Source: an uncultured bacterium
Lineage (GTDB): Bacteria > Planctomycetota > DG-23 > SLPQ01
Direction of reading: 5' to 3'
Assembly: GCA_937863625.1 (NCBI GenBank)
Contig: CALMGO010000657.1
Coordinates: 1 to 10,761, forward strand
DNA: 10,761 bases
Shown here: positions 6,415 through 10,761 of the stretch, in pieces
How positions within the stretch are numbered: position 1 is the stretch's first letter
Layout of the letters: every line of letters starts with the position of its first letter
The notes under the pieces: model-generated
The model's database searches: none
What the model saw: the letters and a program-made list of their open reading frames with translations, nothing else
Told to the model about the DNA's origin: nothing
Program-made: the position numbers and the translations under genes

Positions 6415-7175
6415 AGCGCGCAAAGTCGGGATTTACCCTCATCGAGCTCCTCGTCGTCATGGCGATAATATCCATATTGGCGGCGCTGCTCCTGCCGGCG
6501 CTGACGCGGGCGCGTATCGCCGCACGGTCGGTCAACTGCAAGAGCAACCTGCGCCAGATCGGCATGGCGGTCGAAATGTTTCGCATCAATCACAACGACC
6601 GCTATCCTCCGGTGTGCAACTCCGCGTTCTTAAAATTCTGGTGGGGCAAACGCACCGGCTACGCCGCTACCGCGCCGATCGACGTCACCGGCGGCTACCT
6701 CTCCGAGTATCTCTCAGGAGGCGCCGTCGGACAATGTCCGCAGTTTGACCCTGTGCGCTTCGAGCTGGTGGCCTCAGGCGCCACGGCAGGCTACGCCTAC
6801 AACTCTTACTACGTCGGCGGCGACGGCAACGACATCCTCCCCGACTGGTCCAACTGGCCGGGCATGCCCGCCAAGGGTGGGCAAATCCCAAATCCCACGC
6901 AGACGATAATCTTCTGCGACTCAGCCACCTTAAACGACCTCTTCGCGCCGACCGCCATGCGCGAAAACTGGCTGCTCGATCCTCCGAGCATGAACTTCAA
7001 TCCTCCTGCACCATTTCTCCCGCAGCCGGTCGTACATTTCCGGCACGGCGGGCTGGCCAACGTCCTCTTCGCCGACGGGCACGTGGTATCGATGCAGCCG
7101 TACAAGCTCTCCCCCGCGCTTGACGGCACGCTCGGCTGGCTCGCGCCGGACGATACGCTTTTTGACCGCAGGTAG
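6411..7175 (+). CDS. Pseudopilin-like protein with H-X9-DG C-terminal motif
   Basis: The 254-residue protein opens with a type IV prepilin signal: a short basic leader MKRAKSG, cut between Gly7 and Phe8, then [20 protein letters not shown] with Glu at mature position 5. This helix would be held in the inner membrane before assembly. [10 protein letters not shown] (42-51) and AGYAYNSYY (126-134) are typical of the family seen in planctomycete-type genomes. His212, nine residues, then Asp222-Gly223 give the H-X9-DG motif in [15 protein letters not shown]. Several Trp and Cys residues (Cys43, 69, 109, 169) lie in the exported part. The molecular role of this family is not known to me. The ATG overlaps the btuD stop by 4 nt with GGAG (6400-6403) seven bases upstream, so it is the last gene of the riboswitch-controlled B12 operon. 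No prepilin peptidase or secretion ATPase is nearby. Confidence 0.87.
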   Translation: MKRAKSGFTLIELLVVMAIISILAALLLPALTRARIAARSVNCKSNLRQIGMAVEMFRINHNDRYPPVCNSAFLKFWWGKRTGYAATAPIDVTGGYLSEYLSGGAVGQCPQFDPVRFELVASGATAGYAYNSYYVGGDGNDILPDWSNWPGMPAKGGQIPNPTQTIIFCDSATLNDLFAPTAMRENWLLDPPSMNFNPPAPFLPQPVVHFRHGGLANVLFADGHVVSMQPYKLSPALDGTLGWLAPDDTLFDRR

Positions 7176-7190
7176 AGGCCCGAAATGACA

Positions 7191-7215
7191 AGGGGCGGGA
7201 GAATATCCCGCCCCT
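7191..7215. terminator. Convergent, probably bidirectional terminator hairpin
   Basis: AGGGGCGGGA (7191-7200) and TCCCGCCCCT (7206-7215) form a perfect 10-base GC-rich stem with a GAATA loop. It sits between the ends of the plus-strand btu/pseudopilin operon and the minus-strand RND operon. T-runs are poor on both sides, so it may act as an mRNA-end stabiliser or need help to terminate. Confidence 0.7.
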
Positions 7216-7239
7216 CTTATCTCGCAACAGGGTGAATGA

Positions 7240-10200
7240 CTATTCCTCTTCGGCCGCTTTCGGTTTCCACGGCGCGCCGACGCGCGTCTTGAACGAATCT
7301 ATCGCCGAGTACATGACCGGCACGACAACGAGCGTCAGGAGAGTCGCAACCGCGAGGCCGAATATGACAGCGACGGCCATCTGGCTCCACCACTGGCTGG
7401 ATTCGGATCTCATCACCCATCGCATGTTGATAAAGTCGTAACTGACGCCTATCGCCATGGGCACGAGGCCGAGTATAGTCGTTATCGCAGTGAGGAGCAC
7501 GGGGCGGAGCCTCGTGACGCCGGCGCGCACGAGCGCGTCGAAGCACGAGAGGCCCATATTGCGAAGCCTCTCGACGTAGTCGAGAAGCACAATGGCGTTG
7601 TTGACGACAACGCCCGCGAGACTGATCGTTCCTATCCCGGTCATGATTACGCCGAAGGGATGCTTCGTAATGAGCAGTCCGCCGAATACGCCTATGAGCG
7701 AAAACACCACCGACGCCATGATGATGAGCATCTCGACTACCGAGTCGAACTGCGCCACGAGCACCGACGCGATCAACAGCAGCGCCACGACGAACGCCTT
7801 CGACAGGAACGCCTGCGACTTCTGCATATCCTCGTCCTGCCCTGCGTAGGTTATGGCATAACCCGGCGGCAGAGGCAGTCCCGCCAGCCGCTCCCGGCAC
7901 TGGGCCAGTATCGCGTCCGGCAGGAAACCCTCTTCGTTGTTGCCTTCGACGGTTATGACGCGCTTTTGCTTGACGCGCGTTATCGCACCGAGGCCGCCTG
8001 AGTACTTGACCGTCACCAGCGAACTCACCGGTATCATCTCGCCCGAGAGTGTCGGCACGTAAAGCCTCGTGACCTTTTCCGGCTCGTCGCGCTCGTCCAG
8101 CGGGAGGCGCAGAGTTATGTCGTATTCGTCGTTGCCCTGCCTGTAGGTCCCTACCTTGGTGCCGAGCACCGCGGTCTTGAGAAAGAAGCCTATCTGGTTG
8201 GTGTCAAGGCCGAGGAGTTTGGCCCTGTTGCGGTCGACGACGAACCTCAGCTCGGGCCTGGCCTGCTCGTAATCGTCCCTCAAGTCCACCAGCCCCGGTA
8301 TCATCTTTATCCTGTCTTTAACCTCGGTCCGCAAAAGCGCCAGCGTGTCGAAGTCCTCCCCCGATATCTCTATCGAGACCGGCGCCCCCGTCGGCGGCCC
8401 GTTCTGCTCCTTTTCGACGGTCACCTCGGCGCCGGCTATGTCGGCTATCGAGTCACGGATTTTCTTGCTGGTGAGCATCGACGGCTCGATACGGTCGGCG
8501 AAGTCCACAAAGTCAATGGATATCTGCGCGGTGTTGAGCCCGCCTCCGCCCCCGCCAAAGGAGCCGCCGCCTCCTCCGGAGCCTACGTTAGCCACAACGC
8601 GCTTGATGTTGCCCATGCCGAGGAGTTTCCGCTCGACCTCGAGAGTGATCTCGTTGACCTTATCGAGGCTCGTCCCCTCCGGGGCTTTGATGTTGACAAA
8701 GGCTCTGCTCGGGTCGGCCTCCGGGAAGAACACGACACCCATCCCGTATCTGCCGTAGAGCGCCAGCACGGCAATCAGGGCAAACACAAGACACGCTATC
8801 GTTATCGCCCTGTTGGCAAGAGCGACGGTCACGATTCTTTCGTAGAACCCCAGAAACGCCCCGCGCCTTCGCGCCTCGAAATCCGCCGTGCCCTTCACTC
8901 TCATGAATGTCGAACAGACCGCGGGGTTAACCACGAGCCCGACGAAAAGCGACGCGAGAAGCACGATGATGACCGTTTTCGGGAGGTAGCCCATGAACTC
9001 GCCGACTATGTCCGGCCAGAAAAGTAGCGGCAGAAACGCCGCCACGGTCGTCAGCGTCGAAGTCGTAATCGGCCAGGCGACTTCGGAGGCGCCCAGCCTT
9101 GCCGCCCTGACGCGTCCGTACCCTTCCTGCATGTGGCGATATATGTTTTCGACGATCACAATCGCGTTGTCGACCAGCATCCCCAGCGCCAGTATCAGCG
9201 CGAAAAGTACGACGAAGTTAAGCGTGATGCCGAGGGCCGAAAGGATGGTAAATGTTATGAGCATCGACGTCGGTATCGCAAGCGCCACGAATATGGCGTT
9301 TCGCCACCCCATCGTCAGGAATATGACCGCCGCCACGAGGATGAAGCCGCAGATCATGTTATTCTCAAGATCATGCACCATGTCTTTGATGATCTTGGAT
9401 TCGTCCTGCGATATCTCGGCGCTCACCCCGGGCGGAAACTTCTTATCCCAGGCGGCGATGATACCCTTGATCTTGTCGATGATGATAATTGCGTTTTCGC
9501 CGGCGCGTTTCTTGACCGATATCGTCACGCACTGCTGTCCGCTTATCCGCGAGTAACTCGTCTTGTCCTTAAACGTATCCGTTATCTTCGCTATGTCGGT
9601 CAGGTATATCGGCTTGCCGTCCTGCGTCAGCACCACGAGCGTCTCTATCTCGCGGGGGTCGGTGAATTCTCCCGGCACCCTCAGCGTATATTTGGCCTCG
9701 GGCGTATCGACGCTGCCGCCGGAAACGTTGACGTTCTCGCTCTCCACCAGCGCCAGAAGCTGCCCTACCGGCACCCTGTAGGCCGAGAGGCGATCCGGGT
9801 CCACCTCGATGCGTATCTCCCGCTCCTCGGCCCCCAGCACGTTCACTTCGAGAACGCCGCTGACGCTCTCGATGTCGTCTTTCATGTCGTCGGCGATTTC
9901 CTTGAGCCTGACGAGGTCCAAGTCTCCGGCGATATTGATCATCATGATGGGCCAGTCGGAGATATTGACCTCGCGCACGCCCGGGTCGTCGGCCTCCTGC
10001 GGGATATCGCCCTTGGCCTGGTCCACCTTGTCGCGGACCTTCTGCAGCGCCGTGTCGATGTCTATCGTCGGCTCAAACTCGATTGCTATCTGCGAGAACC
10101 CCTCCGACGACGTGGACGTGATCTTCTTAGCGTCGCGAAGGCTTTTGAGTTTGTTTTCTATCTTGATGGTGACCGACGATTCCATGTCCGCAGGCGATAC

Positions 10201-10359
10201 GCCGCTGTACGAAGTCGACACGATGACATACGGTATCGTCACGTCCGGCGCCGACTCTCGCGGCAACGCCATGTAACTGTACGCCCCCACGATAAATATC
10301 GCCACCGCGAGCACGTAAACCGTCGTACGGTTGCGAATAGCCAGGTCTGTAACTATCAT
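7240..10359 (-). CDS. RND-family efflux transporter, inner-membrane permease
   Basis: This 1039-residue protein is a full-length AcrB/HAE-type proton-driven pump. Membrane segment 1 (about 13-31) is followed by the porter domain with LPRESAPDVTIP (32-43) and YSGVSPADME (51-60). Segments 2-6 lie around 333-485 and include LGMLVDNAIVIVENIYRHM (392-410), where Asp397 is the proton-relay residue; the second Asp of AcrB is Asn398 here, a common variant. Segment 7 (about 516-534) opens the second half, with FFPEADP (544-550) and a second membrane block (about 853-1022) with VVVNNAIVLLDYVERLR (917-933). An unusual glycine-rich loop occurs at 593-607. The ATG overlaps the adaptor gene by 4 nt (ATGA), with GGGG (10368-10371) as Shine-Dalgarno, so the pair is one operon. 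The substrate is unknown: drugs, detergents, lipids or other compounds are all possible; the metal-exporter subclass seems less likely. Confidence 0.93.
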   Translation of the reverse strand: MIVTDLAIRNRTTVYVLAVAIFIVGAYSYMALPRESAPDVTIPYVIVSTSYSGVSPADMESSVTIKIENKLKSLRDAKKITSTSSEGFSQIAIEFEPTIDIDTALQKVRDKVDQAKGDIPQEADDPGVREVNISDWPIMMINIAGDLDLVRLKEIADDMKDDIESVSGVLEVNVLGAEEREIRIEVDPDRLSAYRVPVGQLLALVESENVNVSGGSVDTPEAKYTLRVPGEFTDPREIETLVVLTQDGKPIYLTDIAKITDTFKDKTSYSRISGQQCVTISVKKRAGENAIIIIDKIKGIIAAWDKKFPPGVSAEISQDESKIIKDMVHDLENNMICGFILVAAVIFLTMGWRNAIFVALAIPTSMLITFTILSALGITLNFVVLFALILALGMLVDNAIVIVENIYRHMQEGYGRVRAARLGASEVAWPITTSTLTTVAAFLPLLFWPDIVGEFMGYLPKTVIIVLLASLFVGLVVNPAVCSTFMRVKGTADFEARRRGAFLGFYERIVTVALANRAITIACLVFALIAVLALYGRYGMGVVFFPEADPSRAFVNIKAPEGTSLDKVNEITLEVERKLLGMGNIKRVVANVGSGGGGGSFGGGGGGLNTAQISIDFVDFADRIEPSMLTSKKIRDSIADIAGAEVTVEKEQNGPPTGAPVSIEISGEDFDTLALLRTEVKDRIKMIPGLVDLRDDYEQARPELRFVVDRNRAKLLGLDTNQIGFFLKTAVLGTKVGTYRQGNDEYDITLRLPLDERDEPEKVTRLYVPTLSGEMIPVSSLVTVKYSGGLGAITRVKQKRVITVEGNNEEGFLPDAILAQCRERLAGLPLPPGYAITYAGQDEDMQKSQAFLSKAFVVALLLIASVLVAQFDSVVEMLIIMASVVFSLIGVFGGLLITKHPFGVIMTGIGTISLAGVVVNNAIVLLDYVERLRNMGLSCFDALVRAGVTRLRPVLLTAITTILGLVPMAIGVSYDFINMRWVMRSESSQWWSQMAVAVIFGLAVATLLTLVVVPVMYSAIDSFKTRVGAPWKPKAAEEE
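8539..8583 (-). repeat. Glycine-rich low-complexity tract inside the RND gene
   Basis: Fifteen codons encode G-S-G5-S-F-G6 (residues 593-607), using mostly GGC and GGA/GGT-type codons. It lies in the second porter domain between a KRVVANV strand and LNTAQISIDFVDF, a place where homologues usually have a short loop. Confidence 0.8.
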
Positions 10360-10761
10360 CCTTTGGTCCCCTGACTTTCGACGACCTTCACAAGCGCCCC
10401 GTCCTTGAGCTGCCTCTGACCGTCGATTATCAAATTGTCGCCGGCTGAGAGCCCTTCGAGTATCTCTATGCGCCTCCCGTCGGTGACTCCGAGTTTAACC
10501 GTCTTCTCGTGCGCACGGCTGTCGTTTTCCACGTATACCACGGCCCGCCCGTCGCGAGGCACGACTGCAAAGAGCGGCGCCGCCACTGCGTCCTTTATCA
10601 CCCGCCGCAAGAGCGCCGTCCGCACTATCATGCCGGGCAGGAGAGTCTGCCCCGGGTTGTCGACATCGAGCTCCACCCTGTAAGTGCGCGTCTTGGGGTC
10701 GGCCACTACGCTCCTGTAGCCAACCTTGCCTATGACCACCTTGCGGTCGCTTATCGCCTGA
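10356..10761 (-). CDS. RND membrane-fusion (periplasmic adaptor) protein, C-terminal part
   Basis: Only the last 134 residues are in the window; the frame stays open to the edge, so the gene starts beyond it. An in-frame GTG at 10739 is not the true start because coding continues through QAISDRK upstream. The visible part matches the HlyD/AcrA-type adaptor: the beta-barrel end with DPKTRTYRVELDVDNPG followed by LLPGMIVRT, then the membrane-proximal domain with AAPLFAVV, AVVYVEND, VKLGVTDGRRIEILEGL and GDNLIIDGQRQLKDGA. Adaptors link the inner-membrane pump to an outer-membrane channel across the periplasm and are usually lipid-anchored at the N-terminus, which is not visible here. The gene overlaps the RND permease by 4 nt, so the two are translated together. 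No outer-membrane channel gene is in view; it may lie beyond the right edge. Confidence 0.9.
   Translation of the reverse strand, partial: QAISDRKVVIGKVGYRSVVADPKTRTYRVELDVDNPGQTLLPGMIVRTALLRRVIKDAVAAPLFAVVPRDGRAVVYVENDSRAHEKTVKLGVTDGRRIEILEGLSAGDNLIIDGQRQLKDGALVKVVESQGTKG

Noticed and set aside
7217..7900. Minus-strand open frame (227 codons) in another frame within the RND gene
   Set aside because: Arg-rich alternative frame of the same strand as the RND gene, overlapping its conserved C-terminal membrane block; no domain or ribosome site.
9133..10374. Long plus-strand open frame (413 codons) opposite the RND gene
   Set aside because: The translation is rich in Arg, His, Tyr and Asp with no recognisable domain, while the minus strand gives a full-length RND pump over the same bases. 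It is an antisense shadow of high-GC coding DNA.

Overview
The window is GC-rich DNA from a Gram-negative bacterium, with short intergenic gaps, overlapping genes and clear Shine-Dalgarno sites. The best lineage clue is a prepilin-like protein with an H-X9-DG C-terminal motif. Such proteins are abundant in the Planctomycetes-Verrucomicrobia-Lentisphaerae group and in some related uncultured phyla. The RND pump with its periplasmic adaptor indicates a two-membrane envelope. The Thi4 enzyme has His where the eukaryotic suicide enzyme has Cys, which suggests a sulfide-using, low-oxygen lifestyle. The lineage and lifestyle are inferences.

Layout, left to right. (1) Positions 1-930 hold the 3' part of an ATP-grasp ligase of unknown substrate, followed at 977-1621 by a class I SAM methyltransferase that may be leaderless. 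(2) A sigma70-type promoter (1698-1726) drives a TPP riboswitch (1738-1818). Its expression platform can bury or release the Shine-Dalgarno site of thi4 (1876-2646), which overlaps thiE (2639-3286). (3) An extended -10 promoter (3343-3370) drives a cobalamin riboswitch (about 3415-3600) that ends in an intrinsic terminator (3633-3662). Downstream lie btuF, btuC and btuD and a pseudopilin gene (6411-7175), all joined by 4-14 nt overlaps. (4) After a GC-rich hairpin (7191-7215), a convergent minus-strand operon holds the end of a membrane-fusion protein (10356 to the window edge) and a full RND transporter (7240-10359), overlapping by 4 nt.

The genes form two vitamin modules, each under its own riboswitch. 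The thiamine module makes the thiazole phosphate (Thi4) and joins it to the pyrimidine (ThiE). The corrinoid module imports B12 across the inner membrane (BtuFCD). No outer-membrane receptor gene (btuB) is present here. The least expected feature is the H-X9-DG pseudopilin as the last, translationally coupled gene of the B12 operon. I found no CRISPR array, tRNA, rRNA, insertion sequence or prophage gene, and I cannot claim an entirely new system. The pseudopilin-B12 linkage and the two readable riboswitch switching mechanisms are the main leads.
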